Shown in pieces: positions 34,901 to 50,595 of a stretch of 64,000 nucleotides of DNA (position 1 is the first letter of the stretch; every line of letters begins with the position of its first letter). Position numbers and translations under genes: made by a program. Below the pieces are notes generated by a model that made no database searches, was not told where the DNA came from, and saw only the letters and a program-made list of their open reading frames with translations. The stretch is from Adineta steineri (taxonomy: Eukaryota > Rotifera > Eurotatoria > Adinetida > Adinetidae). Location of the stretch: positions 103,859 to 167,858 of the forward strand of contig CAJNOI010000189.1 of NCBI GenBank assembly GCA_905250115.1, written 5' to 3'.

Positions 34901-37900
34901 AAAGGTATCGAAGGTGATGTTGGTATAGATGGAAACAAAGTAAATAATTAACGATTTCTGATAAAAAAAAATTGTTTGTCTAACTAGGGAAAGAAAAGTA
35001 TCAAAGGAGGTAAAGGTGATGTTGGACCTCTTGGTCTCAAAGGTATTACAGGTGTCCGGTAATTATCACAATTAGTTTTTACTATATTGTTTGATTATTA
35101 TTTTCTATAGAGGTGCAGAAGGTATAATGGGACCAAATGGCGATAAGGTAAATACTTCAATTGATTTCTGAAAGATATAGAATATAATTTGATAATAGGG
35201 TGACAAAGGCAACAAAGGATTTCAGTAAGAAATTTTGGCTTTTTATTAATTGATATTTATACAGTAGAAATTTATAATACATAGAGGTGAACAAGGAATT
35301 ATTGGTTCTATTGGCAAAATTGGTTTTACTGGAAAACGAGGTCCAATAGGCGACATAGGACAGAAAGGTCTTATTAATTTGTTAAGAAAATATTGAATAT
35401 AATATTTATATTCTATGTATAGGTGATAAAGGTGTTAAAGGAATTGTAGGCGAAAAAGGTTCTACAGGTTTTGTTGGTGCTCGAGGTATTGTTGGTGAAC
35501 AAGGTATACAAGGACCTATCGGGAATCAAGTAAAGTATCAACAAAAATTTGTATGAATCTTTCAATTATAGTTTAATATTTTATTTAGGGTGCAAAAGGT
35601 TATGAAGGTATTAAAGGTGAAGTAGGAATAATCGGACAAGTAGGCTCAAAGGTAACTCTACAAAAAAAATGTTTTTTAACATATAACCTTACGTAACTAT
35701 TCAGGGCATTGAAGGACCTATTGGAAATGTTGGTATCAAAGGTAAACAAGGTGATATGGGCATTCAAGGGCAGAAAGGAGAACGTGGTGATCGTGGTTTC
35801 ACTGGTGATAAAGGTATACAAGGTATACAGGTAAACCTTACATATACATATTATTTTTTTATTTATTAAAGTCGTAATTGAATTTGTAGGGAATAATCGG
35901 TCCGCAGGGTATTACGGGTATCATTGGAGATATAGGAAATAGGTTAGATATTTTACCATATTATGTTGAAATCATTGTATGATGAATCTTTTTTTTTATA
36001 GAGGACCTATTGGTAATATTGGTCGAAAAGTAAGACTTGTTATCGTAATTCATAATAGTTAGTATCGAGAGATTCTTTTCAGGGAATTAAAGGAGATATA
36101 GGTGATCAAGGTTTTACAGGCGATGTTGGTCCTCTAGGTAATGTTTGATGAATACATAAGTTTCTGATATAAAAATAATTTAGGACCCAAGGGTGAAAAA
36201 GGTTCAAAAGGAATAACTGGTGATATCGGACCACAGGTAAAAGAAGAAAAAAAACGTCTATTTTAATTAAGTATAGATTTATTTTCTAGGGAGATGTAAG
36301 TAATTGATTGAAGAACTCATTAAAGATTGTAACTATATTAATAATAGATCGGTTCAAAAGGTGACATTGGTATCACAGGACCAAAAGGTATATTTATTTC
36401 GATAAATATATATGTGTACTATTCATCGAATATTTGTTACAGGAAATATGGGTGATCAAGGTCCTCAAGGACCAATAGGATTACAAGGTGATATAGGTGC
36501 CCAAGGGTCAACAGGTGATGTTGGTATTAAAGGAATACAGGGAGATATTGGTATCGTCGGTGATTTAGGAGAAAAAGGCATAGAAGGTATATTATACAAC
36601 GTTTCAATATTTAAATACAATCTTTTCATTTATATTCTAGGTGAAAAAGGAATTATTGGAGTAACTGGTCAGAAAGGTCAAAAAGGTATACTTGGACCCA
36701 TTGGTCCAAAAGGTGATAAAGGTTTAATGGGAGATATTGGACTTATTGGTGAGCAAGGAATACAAGGTCCAGTTGGACCAGAAGGTATAGCTGGTATAAA
36801 AGGAGTAAGTTTTACACAAATTACAACTTTGTTCTCTACAATAAAATTGTAGATCATCGGTATCAAAGGAATCAAGGGAATTATAGGAAAAAAAGGTGCT
36901 CTTGGACCTCAGGGTCCAACAGGTGACAAAGGAGCACGTAAGTATTATTGTTCATTATGAAAAATATCTATGAATTCTTTTTTTTTAAAGAGGGAATCAA
37001 AGGTATTGTTGGTGATCAAGGCAATATTGGTGCTAAAGTAAATCATTTATTTCAATGAAAACTATAAAACGGAAAAAGTATTTTATTTTAGGGTTATAAT
37101 GGATCTGTTGGTTTACCTGGTCTAGCAGGTGCTCGAGGTCCTGGTGGTTTTGTTGGTGAAAAAGGTTATGGTGGTAGTCGTGGAAGCCGGTAAGAATTAT
37201 TCAAATCATATCAACACTATTATAGAATATTTCTAGTGGTCCTATGGGAATACAAGGTGAAGCTGGTTTAGAAGGTGAAGAAGGTCCATCTGGCAATGTA
37301 AGATAAAATTTTCTTTCAGAATCAATTTTAATTCTATTTTCTTTCCATATAATTTACAATAGGTTGGAGAACCTGGAGAAGATGGTAAGTAATATTTAAG
37401 AAATAGATAAAGTACTATATGTTTTTTTGGAATTCATTTAAAAGGAGCATCAGGTAGTAGTGGTAATCCAGGTCAACGTGGAGCTCGTGGTATGTACAAA
37501 ATAGATTTAATAAATTTGTTTATTATTATGTTTTTAGGTGATGGTGGAACTATTGGTCCACCAGGTCCTCCTGGTCCTTCAAGTGCATCACCTACAAAAT
37601 TGAATAGTGCTACTCTAATGAATCTTTTTGCTACAAGTACACAATTGGCACAATTATTTAATACATCAGCATCAGATAGATACAAAGATCTTGATATTTT
37701 CGCTCGTTTTAAAACGGATGAAAATCCAATGAAAATGGCTTCCAAATTTCTCAATGATCTCAAAAATTTATCGACTAAAATTACATTAAAAACTAAACCT
37801 GATGGTAGTCAAATGTATCCAGCTCGAAGTTGTCGAGATATTGCCGATTATTATCCTGAAAAACCTAATGGTTAAAATAATTTAGTTTTTTTAAACAATA

Positions 37901-38513
37901 TTTCTTTTTTTTTATTATAGGACTTTATTTTATTGATCCAAATGAAGGTTCAAAAATCGATGCTTTACTTGTTTATTGTAAATTAACTGAACGATTAACA
38001 TGTATTAATTCAACAAATGAATTAATTCAATCAAAAATATTTCTACAAAATTCAATTCATTATGGAAAACATACACGATTAATGTCTAATCTTCTTCAAC
38101 AATCTGAAGTATAATAACCAAAAATAAATAAAATTCATATTTTATTTTTTTTGAAATTTTAGTTCAATTATGATATTGAAACAATTCAATTACGTTTTCT
38201 TCGAATGCTTTCCGAATATGGCTCACAAAATATCACATTTAATTGTCAAAATACATTGGTTGATACATTAAAACATGATATTAAATTACGAACTAAGAAT
38301 GGAATGATCTACCAAATGAAATCATTGAATGATGATTCATTAAAATATAATATAATTAAAGATGAATGCAAAGTAAATTTTCATGGTCAAACAGTACTAT
38401 CAATTCAAACAAATAAATCTGTACGTTTACCAATAATTGATATTGAATTTTTCAATCTATTCAATCAAAATCAAGATTTTAATATTCATATTGGACCTGT
38501 TTGTTTTTCTTAA
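31949..38513 (+). CDS. Fibrillar collagen alpha chain with VWC, Thr-rich and COLFI domains
   Basis: This is an extracellular fibril-forming collagen. A signal peptide (FLLFLCFSII core) is followed by a ten-cysteine VWC domain (NVCDLCRCES, FVCDSRCD, VCPCLVC). A Thr-rich segment of about 270 residues comes next (32470-33270). A short minor Gly-X-Y stretch and a linker precede the long triple helix, encoded by many small exons (about 33580-37590). The COLFI C-propeptide follows: ARSCRDIADYYPE, GLYFIDPNEGSKIDALLVYC, LTCIN, ITFNCQN, and final IGPVCFS. The triple helix is Lys/Gly/Ile-rich and Pro-poor, and has at least one Gly interruption (GKK SIK GGK at about 34988). Several exons are exactly 54 bp or sums of 54. 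The propeptide retains Cys1 and Cys4-8 but lacks Cys2 and Cys3. Introns are about 45-70 bp. Confidence 0.94.
32470..33270 (+). repeat. Thr-rich mucin-like low-complexity coding segment
   Basis: This segment consists mostly of ACT/ACA/ACG codons with interspersed Glu-, Ile- and Leu-containing motifs such as TTTEEPT and ELTTT. It is expected to be heavily O-glycosylated and extended. Pure (ACA)n and (ACT)n microsatellite stretches lie near 33060-33110 and 33205-33230. The opposite strand reads as an open poly-Val frame only because of this composition. Confidence 0.85.
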
Positions 38514-38734
38514 TAATTAAATATGTTTTTATATTTTTCTACTTTTTTATATAATAAACAAACGTATTTTATTGCAGATAAAAGGAAGCAAAATGTATAT
38601 TATCAAAATGACAACAATACACTTTTTAATAGATTAAATCTCATGACTAAATAATATAGAAAAGGAATTTCAATCACACAAAATATATATCGGAAAGTTA
38701 AAACTAAAAAGCGAAATTTAAACTAAGTCTATTT
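38514..38734. other. Convergent 3' spacer between collagen and NT5C2
   Basis: This 221-bp AT-rich spacer is shared by the 3' ends of two convergent genes. An AATAAA-type run (ATAATAAACAA near 38555) probably serves the collagen mRNA. Confidence 0.5.
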
Positions 38735-41391
<2,657 letters not shown>

Positions 41392-42644
41392 TCTTTTTTT
41401 TAGTTTAGATAAAAAAATATTGGCGGGGTCACAACAAACACATATACGACCAAAACAAAAAAAAAGAATAAATGTGTCTAAGAGGAAAAAGAGAACAACA
41501 TTATATTCACTATGACGTTCTATTTTTTTCTCTTTTTTTTTCCTTGGTTTATTATGCTTTTTTTTCCTATGAAACCATAAATCGATCAAGTAAAAGCGTT
41601 GTTAACTTCGGATTTTATGGATTTCAAGGGTTTTAATTCCTAATTTTAGATATATTGATATTTTACAATCTATTTTATGCACTTGTTGCATTAAGTCAAT
41701 AGACTTATCTTTATGAATAATATATAAGATAGCAAAGAAAGTACTTTTATTTTATTTTAATGATCAAACGATATCACACGGTTTTACGTGACTAACATTT
41801 GAATTCATACTATCATTTTTCGCAAAAAAAGATCCATTATTTCTCTTTTGTTTTAAAAAAATTATCCTATATGTCAAAGAAAAGAATTGTGCCAAGTACA
41901 AATTGCATTAAGGAAAAAGAAAGGAAGAAGAAGAAGAAGAAAAAAAAGAAAGGATTGATTAAAGACAGAATACGTCAGAGTATTTTGCCTGGAAAAATAT
42001 AATTTCCATCTGATGGACTATACCAGATGATAAGAAAGAAAAAGGAACATCTGGGCTGTTTTTCTCTTCTTTTTGACAGCGGTAGATTTGTTTATATTTC
42101 TGCCGAAAAAATATTGATTAAGAACTAAGATATATAATCTACATCAAGTGCAAATCAAGTCTTATCTAATTAAACTATTATCCCGCGCAAATCAAAAAAA
42201 ATCTTTCTATGACCTTTTATAAGTAGGTCAACATAACAAATATATTCATATCATTCCTATGTATTCATATTACATTTCGTTATATCAATAAAAACAAATG
42301 TAGAATTTCCTCGATTCCATATAAATTTTATAGCTGACAGTCACGTCATCTGCAAAAATCCATAGAATATTATCAAGTAATCCATTCGTCATACAGCGCT
42401 ACTATCGTTAATTATTAAAATTATATTTTAAAATCATTAAATTCAATTAATTTCGACATATTTTTATTTAAATAGTTCATCTATTTAATAATTTCATATT
42501 TGTAACTCATGGAGGTTTTCTATACTTAGTAAACATTCGATATGGTAGCGATAATGTTGTTCATTTTTATTTATTGTTTTTCCTATTAAATGAATATAGT
42601 ATCATACTTTTTTTTTCTTTTATAGATATTTTAGTAGTACCCAT
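41392..42644. promoter_or_regulatory. Divergent intergenic region between NT5C2 and UBA52
   Basis: This AT-rich region of about 1.25 kb lies between divergent genes. A GAAGAAGAAGAAGAAAAAAAAG purine run lies around 41915-41955. A pyrimidine tract ending TTTTATAG at 42607-42625 lies 20 nt before the UBA52 ATG. No gene is supported. Confidence 0.5.
42607..42625 (+). promoter_or_regulatory. Acceptor-like pyrimidine-AG upstream of UBA52
   Basis: CTTTTTTTTTCTTTTATAG ends 19 nt before the ATG, an almost ideal 3' splice acceptor (a second TTTTAG follows 9 nt later). It is either a 5'-UTR intron end or a spliced-leader acceptor. Confidence 0.6.
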
Positions 42645-43302
<658 letters not shown>

Positions 43303-45071
43303 ACAATTTATTTTTTATTTTTTTTTGTTTTGCTCATGTATGATCATGTTAAAATGCAAAAACGAACAGACATATAAAAAAAATAACAGCAGAAAATAAA
43401 ATAACAAAACAAGAATAAAGAAAAAGATTAAATATATATATGACCGTATAATGTCAATCTATGTTGATTTTAAAAGCAATAGTTTTTCATATCATCGAGT
43501 AGATATAAATATATTTATGTATTAGATGATGAGAACCTTGATTTAAAGAACAGGTAGGTTTAGATTTCTTTTTCAAAAGAAATAAGGTGTGTAGATTTTT
43601 GACTAGGATTAAGAGTTCAAGGATTTGCTAGATAAATATTTTTAAGAAACAATGAATAACTATTTATGATGAAAAGGAACGTAATCGATATAAAAAGAAT
43701 CATTCGTGGTGATAGTAGATCATGATTTATTGTAAGTAGTTTCTTTATATTGATAAGAATAAGTTATCGAGATCGCAAGTATTGAGAAGTGAATAGTGGA
43801 GATTTTTATATATCTTAAGAATAATTGAAAATAGAGTTTTAGTTGCTATCTTATTTCATTCTGATGAATCGATATGTATGTCATGGCTAAAATTAGAATT
43901 TTAAATTTATTGAATCATATAAGTTTTGGCATAGAAAAAATCACCTTTTTTTGTAGATACTTCAGAAGTTTATTGGATTAAATCTGCACTTGAATACTTG
44001 AAAATAAATGAATATTTTGATAATCTGTTTCTATAAATTGTTTTACTCAGAGCAGTCCACACTAATATGATAGAAACAAAATAGTTTTCATAAAATATTT
44101 TATCCTAATCATGCAAAAAATCATTCAATGTTAATCTTAGATCATATTCTTATTACTGCTTCCATTTTTAATTTTATAGTTCATTTAGGAAAATTCAAAA
44201 TTTGATCGTAATGTTCATATGTACATAACGCAGCTGTTCTGTTTGATATTTGCTAATAAATCCAAAAGAATTTGATGAGTTCTTAAAACTACATCAGTAT
44301 TTTTCAAATTAAAATGAAAAGTAGAACATAGGTGACTCGTATAAGCCGTTTTACGTATGTCATTTGAATTTAATATTCATTATTTGAAATACCACATCGT
44401 TTGAGAAACAAATGAGTTATACTATGCATATTATTATTGACCTGAAAACTTAATAAATTCAACCTTTAACTAATCTTAAACTTTATACATTGAGCCATCT
44501 GACCTTTGAAAAAACAACTGACATCATAGTTAATAAATAGTGTTAGAAATAAAATATGGCGTGCTTCATATTAGTGCAAAAATAACTAATGAATTTTCTA
44601 CGTATTGTTTAAGAAACACAAAGTGGATTAATCGTACGGATGCATTGTGAGAAAAATATCCATCTGGATATGTTATCATATTTATTGATTTCACTCACCT
44701 ATTTTTATACATAATAAAACATAAGTGTATATGTAAGTCTTTTTTCAAATACATAAGAGTACATCTAGATTTCTTTTATTATCATTTGATAATCAAAATT
44801 AGTTATGTACTAGTTATAAATGCCTGGACGACCTCAAATAATAAAAAATAGCGTTACTCTCTCTTTTGTATTCAAGGCTAAGATCTAAATGTTAGCTGCA
44901 TATTTCAAAACAATAAATTGTAAGAATCCATGAAGACACATTTTTCTCATATGACATTTTCACAAAAAAATAAGTCCATAAAAAAAACAAGGGAGAATTG
45001 TAAAATTAAGAAGATATATGATTTATGGTTTTATATAGATTGTTTTAATATATTTCGATTTCTTTAGAACA
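43303..45071. other. Intergenic region between UBA52 and SLC26 gene
   Basis: AT-rich sequence of about 1.77 kb. The UBA52 3' UTR with AATAAAAT-like sequence lies near 43395. The right end carries TTTCGATTTCTTTAG at about 45053-45067, an acceptor-like element 4 nt before the SLC26 ATG. No gene, RNA or mobile element was recognised. Confidence 0.5.
45053..45067 (+). promoter_or_regulatory. Acceptor-like TTTCTTTAG four bases before the SLC26 start
   Basis: The pyrimidine-rich stretch ends in CTTTAG and is followed by AACA and the ATG. It is a candidate trans-splice acceptor leaving a 4-nt 5' UTR. Confidence 0.55.
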
Positions 45072-48000
45072 ATGACTCGACTAAATTCTGTAAGTAATAA
45101 AAAACAAAGTTCTGTAGAATTCTCATCAGCTGAATTACCACCAATAACAACACATAGAAATGATGCTGAAAGAAGAAAAAGTATATTTACAGTTGAAAAA
45201 TTAAATGAACGATACAATCTGAATCAAGATTTTGATGAAAGTCCAATTGATGGTACATGGAATTATATTAAAAAATATTACAAACCAACACCAGCTTTTT
45301 TTAAAAGACAATTATTTAAACGAATTCCATTTCTTGATTGGATACGACATTATAATCTAAAAGAATGGCTTGTATCGGATATTGTATCTGGATTAACTAT
45401 TGGTATTGTGCATATTCCACAAGGTAAAATAACATCGTTTTTTCTAAATATGATTAATAATATGCGATTAGGTCTTGGTTATGCTATTCTTGCTGGTCTT
45501 CCACCAGTTACAGGACTTTATGTTTCATTTTTTCCGGTTATTCTCTATGCTTTTCTTGGTTCATCACGACATTTAAGTATTGGTAAGATTAATTGAACTG
45601 TATTGTATAGCAAAGTGTCCATGAATGATTATTTTTGTTTTAATAATAGGTACATTTGCAGTATCATCTCTAATGATCCTTGCTGCTGTTAATAGCAGAG
45701 TAGGAACACTTATTCCACCGGGTACTATCACATCAGCTACATCTAATATAACGGATGACATGAATATTACAAATTTCGAATATACAACAGAATATCCGTC
45801 GAGTTTTGGTGAAACTCTGGCATCAATGACGACAACAATGAGATCTTCTTCTAGTAGTAATACACGATATCTAAGTAATGATCCAGCTCAAGCACGTATT
45901 ATGGTTGGTGCGGCATTAGCATTAGTTGCTGGTTTAATTCATTTAGCTATGGCTATACTACATTTTGGTTATGTTACTGTTTATTTATCAGATTCAATTG
46001 TACAAGGTTTTACTACTGGATGTGCTATACATATAATAACAAGTCAAATACCACCATTACTTGGTATTAAAATAAAAACCGTAAATGGACAATCAAAAGT
46101 AATTAAGGTATGAAGAAAGAAAATCTGTTATTTTCTTTTAATTGAATAAAATTTAATTTATTTATATATAAGAGTTGGATTGAAATATTTAAAAATATAA
46201 AATATTCTAATGGTGCAACATGTATATGCAGTGCAATTAGTATTGCGTTATTTGCTGGTGTCCGTGATAATATTAATGAACGATTTAAAGGGCGAATGCC
46301 AATACCAGTTCCAATTGAATTAATTATTGTAAGATTTTTCTTTTTAAAAGTTTTACTTAGTAAATATATATTTATAGGTAGTTCTTGGTACTGGTCTTTC
46401 TGCTGCATTTGATTTTAACAAACGTTGGAATATCAGTATTGTCGGTAGTCTTCCACTTGGGTATATAAAAAGAATTTTACATATATGAAAGAAAAATATT
46501 TTCTTTTTCGTATAGAATTCCACCTCCAGTTGCACCTCCAATGGCAGCTATAACTGATGTTATAGGCGATGCTGTTGCAATAGCTATTGTATGTTTTGTT
46601 GTTAATATAAGTATGGCGAAATTATTTGCAACAAAATATAAATATCAAATAAGTCCAAATCAAGAACTTTTCTCATATGCAGTTGGAAATATTGTTACAG
46701 CATTTTTTAATGGTTTTCCAGCTTGTGTTGCATTATCACGTTGTGCTGTTGTTGAAGGAACAGGTGGAAAAACACAAGTAACAAAAAATTAAATAGAATT
46801 ATTTAACGTTATTTTTCCTTTTTTTTTGAAAGATTGTTGGAATTTTAGCATCCATTGTTGTATTAATTGTTATTTTAGCTGTTGGTCCATTGTTTCGTAC
46901 ATTACCAAATTCTTGTTTAGCAGCTATTATAGTAACAGCTATGAAAAATATGCTTTTACAAACGAAACAATTACCTGTTTTATGGCGTATCAATAAACTT
47001 GAATTTTTAGCGTGGATGATAACATTTTGGGGTGTTGTTCTACTTGATGTTGATTATGGTTTATATATTGGAGTTGTAGCGATGATTCTCCTACTAATTA
47101 TTCGATCACAAAGGTATAAATAAAGAATTTGTCTTTTATATTAACAGAATTTTTTATTATTTTCAAGACCACATGCAACATCACTTGGTTATTTATCATC
47201 TGCTGGTGTTTACGAAGATCAAAATGCATATCCATCAGCAACTGATATACCAAATATAAAAATTTTTCGTTTTGAAGAAAATATCTACTATGCGAATGTT
47301 GATATGTTTAAAAAATTATTTATTAAACGTATTGGTTTACGTGTTGATGATCAAATAAAAGCAATGAATGATGAAATAATGAATGTTGAACGTGAATATA
47401 AATTACAGTTAGCTAAACCGAGTAATAAATTTAAGAATATTAAACGACATTTTCGAAAAGAAAATGAAACAATACAAAATGATGAGATCGTAATTGATGA
47501 AAAGAAAATATTAGAAGAAAAAAATGAAAAAGTAAAGTAAAATTAATTTATATATACATTCGAAGATTATTTTAATAGATTGAAGAAGTTAGAAAGAAAT
47601 ATCGACCAAATTTTGATCATATTATTATTGATTGTTCACCTATTAATTATATGGATATGATGGGTATTAAAACATTAATACAAGTAAGAATTTTCTCAAT
47701 TCAATATTTATTGAATTATATTTTTTTTCATATAGATTTTTAAAGATTATAAAGAAATTGGTGTAACAGTTCTACTTTGTCAAGTTCGACGTATGGTTAT
47801 ATATATTGTCGAGTAACTATTGTAAAATATTTATCTTTTTAGCTACTGTCTATCAACAATTGAAACGTATGAGTTATATGGATGTTGCTGGTCTTGAAAA
47901 TATTCATGTTTCAATTAATGATGCTGTTATGCATGCATTAAAAACAGTAAGATTCATTGACTTTTCTTTAAATTTAATTCATTATAATAATTTTAGCGTG

Positions 48001-48131
48001 CAACTCGTGACTCAATTGTTTATTTACCCGGTTCTCCAATGCCTTATGTTGGTATTGAAAATGTTGGTTACACAGGTGCTGAAGATGATGATGAAGAAAA
48101 TGATGATACAATAACAAAGAGTTATTTATAA
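45072..48131 (+). CDS. SLC26-family anion transporter with STAS domain
   Basis: This is a multi-pass anion exchanger or channel of the SulP/SLC26 family (sulfate, chloride, bicarbonate, oxalate substrates in the family). About 11 exons encode roughly 840 residues. The N-terminal cytoplasmic part ends at WLVSDIVSGLTIGIVHIPQ, joined by splicing to GLGYAILAGLPPVTGLYVSF, the SLC26 signature. An extracellular loop carries NIT glycosylation sites and a Ser/Thr-rich stretch. Later membrane segments include GFTTGCAIHIITSQIPPLLG, FPACVALSRCAVVEGTGGKTQ and PNSCLAAIIVTAM. The STAS domain (45-residue core HIIIDCSPINYMDMMGIKTL) is interrupted by a charged variable insert (NKFKNIKRHFRKENET region). The C-terminus is acidic. 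The exact SLC26A subtype cannot be assigned. The position aligning with the prestin SLSRS anion site reads ALSRC. Confidence 0.95.
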
Positions 48132-49180
48132 ATTTTTATTTTTATGTGTTAGTATATATATTTTTTATATGATTATATAAAAAGTCAATTAGATTTTACT
48201 GTTTAATTACTAATAAAATATATTATCTCAATGATTGTTTAATGTTGCTTAGTGTAAAATGTCATCTGAAAAGAGTTTTAAGATCTTTGAAGCATAGAAC
48301 TAGAACAGTTTTAAATCAAATGATCGAAAAACTTGATCACATTCATTCGAAACTTATTTGTCCATATTGATTAGATATTTCCAATAAAATACTGTATAAA
48401 AGATTTCAATCATTAGTTGAGTGAGCATAATTAAACATTATCTTTATGGTTTACAATTATTATTCGATGATTCGAGAGAGATCATCGTTCAATGAAGGAA
48501 AAGAACAGGATTTATTCTAATCAAAATCATTAGGCGTCTCGTTTGATATTACATAACTAACGAATACTTCATTTAAGAATATTTTGATGCGTCGGTCAAT
48601 TCTTTTTTTTTATTGAAAATATCTTCGTTGTTGTTACTCGTCCTTGAATAAAAGTATTCACTTCTTACTTATCCCGTCTAGATGTAGGAGCAAGGAAAGA
48701 AATGCAAAATGAAATAATAGTTTATTTCAATTAAGCAAAACAGGAGAGAACAACAAGAGAAAGGTATTTACGTATTGAAATATTCGATAGAACGAAAAGA
48801 CAGTATATCGTATAAAAGAAAAAGGAAAGAACCACGTATAGAAGGGAAAAGAACATGTATACATGGGAAAGTCGAATGATGATATCACTACATCATATTA
48901 CTAATGCGAGCTTTTAGATAGGAAATATCCTAGCCGATTCAATGACTTATTTGTCGATTAATGCAGCGTCATGCAATGTGAAATGATGTGTGACAATTGT
49001 TTAACTATTTCTTGTTATCGTTTGTTTTGCTTACACATCTTATTTGCGCAACAAGTCAAAGACGTGTAACACTATTTCCTTTCTTGCTGAAACTATTAAA
49101 AACGATCGTACATTGATACACAAGTATATAGCCGAACAAATTAATATCAAATTCATTAGATATTTTCATTTATCTTCATA
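48132..49180. other. Intergenic region between SLC26 gene and ZZ-finger gene
   Basis: About 1.05 kb of AT-rich sequence. The left end holds the SLC26 3' UTR (AATAAAATA near 48213). The middle (48680-48900) is purine-rich. No coding or RNA gene is recognised. Confidence 0.5.
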
Positions 49181-50168
49181 ATGGCAACCAAATGTACATC
49201 ATGTGGTGAACAAATTACATCATTATCTATTATGTACAAGTGTCGTCAATGTGTTGACCATTTTGTTTGCCAATTATGTGAGGAAAAGGAACATAATCGA
49301 ACAGGTCAATTATTCCATACACTTGATGAAATGAGTGTATCAGCCGCCAAATCTATGGCAAATTCTGCTACTGCATCATCCAAAAATTGTAATGATAAAC
49401 AAGAGTCAAACAAATGTGTAAGATATCCTATGAAAAGAAATAGTCGAGGTTTTTTAATCGAAAGAATTATTTATTTTTTTATTTCAGACATCTTCGAATT
49501 CATCAATATTTACTAGTGATGAATATCTTTACTCATTTCTAACTTATTGCAAGCATTGCCACAGGGTATTTAGTATCGAAAAAGAAACAGGTTTTGAATG
49601 TCAAGAATGTAAAGCCTACAACGTATGCAAACAATGTTCTCCGCTTATGAATACCTTGCACTCTTCTGGACATACCTTTAAAATACTTTCAGAAAATTCA
49701 ACAGCATTAACACTCAATGGCCTCTATCATTTTGGTGTCACATGTAATGGATGCTCATCGGAATGCTTCACGGGGAAGCGCTATCAATGTCGAGAGTGTT
49801 CTCCGAGTTATGATTTATGTGAAAAGTGTTTCGGCAAGAAACATACACATCACGAATTTCGATATATACAACACTTTATGCTGTTTGCACATAACCGACA
49901 AATTCTTGCTGTTCGAACAATGAGTTTAGCAGCAAAAAATAATGATCGTAATAGGCGCGATTCCATCACAGGTTGGACGGTGTCTGATGCTACAAGAATC
50001 CTTGAGCAAGTAAAACAAATAATACAAATTTATGTAAACGAATTTATAGAAAGAAAGAAAAAGCTGGACCCGGATCATCATGAAACACAGCAACACTTGG
50101 ATCAAGCACAGCAAGAATTGGATCCAGTTGAAGATTTAAAGAGAAGACATTGGTGGGCCTGTTGGTAA
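49181..50168 (+). CDS. ZZ-type zinc-finger protein
   Basis: Two exons (intron about 49419-49487) encode about 305 residues. Three cysteine-rich modules follow one another: CTSCGEQ...YKCRQCVDHFVCQLCEE near the N-terminus, CKHCHR...FECQECKAYNVCKQC in the middle, and a canonical ZZ finger, VTCNGCSSECFTGKRYQC, RECSPSYDLCEKCFGKKHTHH. The C-terminal tail is helical and charged (EQVKQIIQIYVNEFIERKKK) with a Gln/Asp repeat. ZZ domains bind ubiquitin-related or N-terminal degron and histone-tail ligands in proteins such as p62, HERC2 and ZZZ3. No further domain places this protein in one of those families, so its function is unassigned. Confidence 0.85.
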
Positions 50169-50595
50169 CCCTAATAGCATTCTTTAAGCATGCCATTGAA
50201 AAAAATAAACAACGACGAAATCTGTGACGTTTTACTTATATTCTAATTCCGAATAGTTCATATCTTATTTCTGTTTAATAAAGCATATTCATAACTCTGT
50301 CATTTGTTTTAATTAGACATAAAATAAGAGGGTGAGGGTGACTTTATCCATTCAAAAGACATAAATGCAAAACGGCATCAAATAATGACTACCACGCGTT
50401 TCGATCTTGCTGATGCTATAAATACGTATAATTATATTTTGTGCTTATTGTGAAATATATATTTATTATCTAGTTTTGTTAGTGAGAAAAATGATATAAT
50501 CTTGTTCCAGTCAAACAGAAAAAAATCTACCTATAAAGTGCAAAATATAATAAAACTAAAAAATTAAGAAAAAACAAATATCACAGAAAAAATGA
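50169..50595. other. Convergent 3' spacer between ZZ gene and ERG4-like gene
   Basis: A 427-bp AT-rich spacer between convergent genes. TTTAATAAAGCA near 50275 is a likely poly(A) signal for the ZZ gene. Confidence 0.55.

Noticed and set aside
33737..37590. Regular short Gly-X-Y blocks separated by about 50-bp spacers, superficially like a repeat-spacer array
   Set aside because: They are collagen exons and introns with GT-AG borders; not CRISPR.
43303..45071. Searched for a spliced-leader RNA gene, telomeric repeats and transposon open frames in the larger spacers
   Set aside because: Nothing recognisable was found by eye in any of the intergenic regions.
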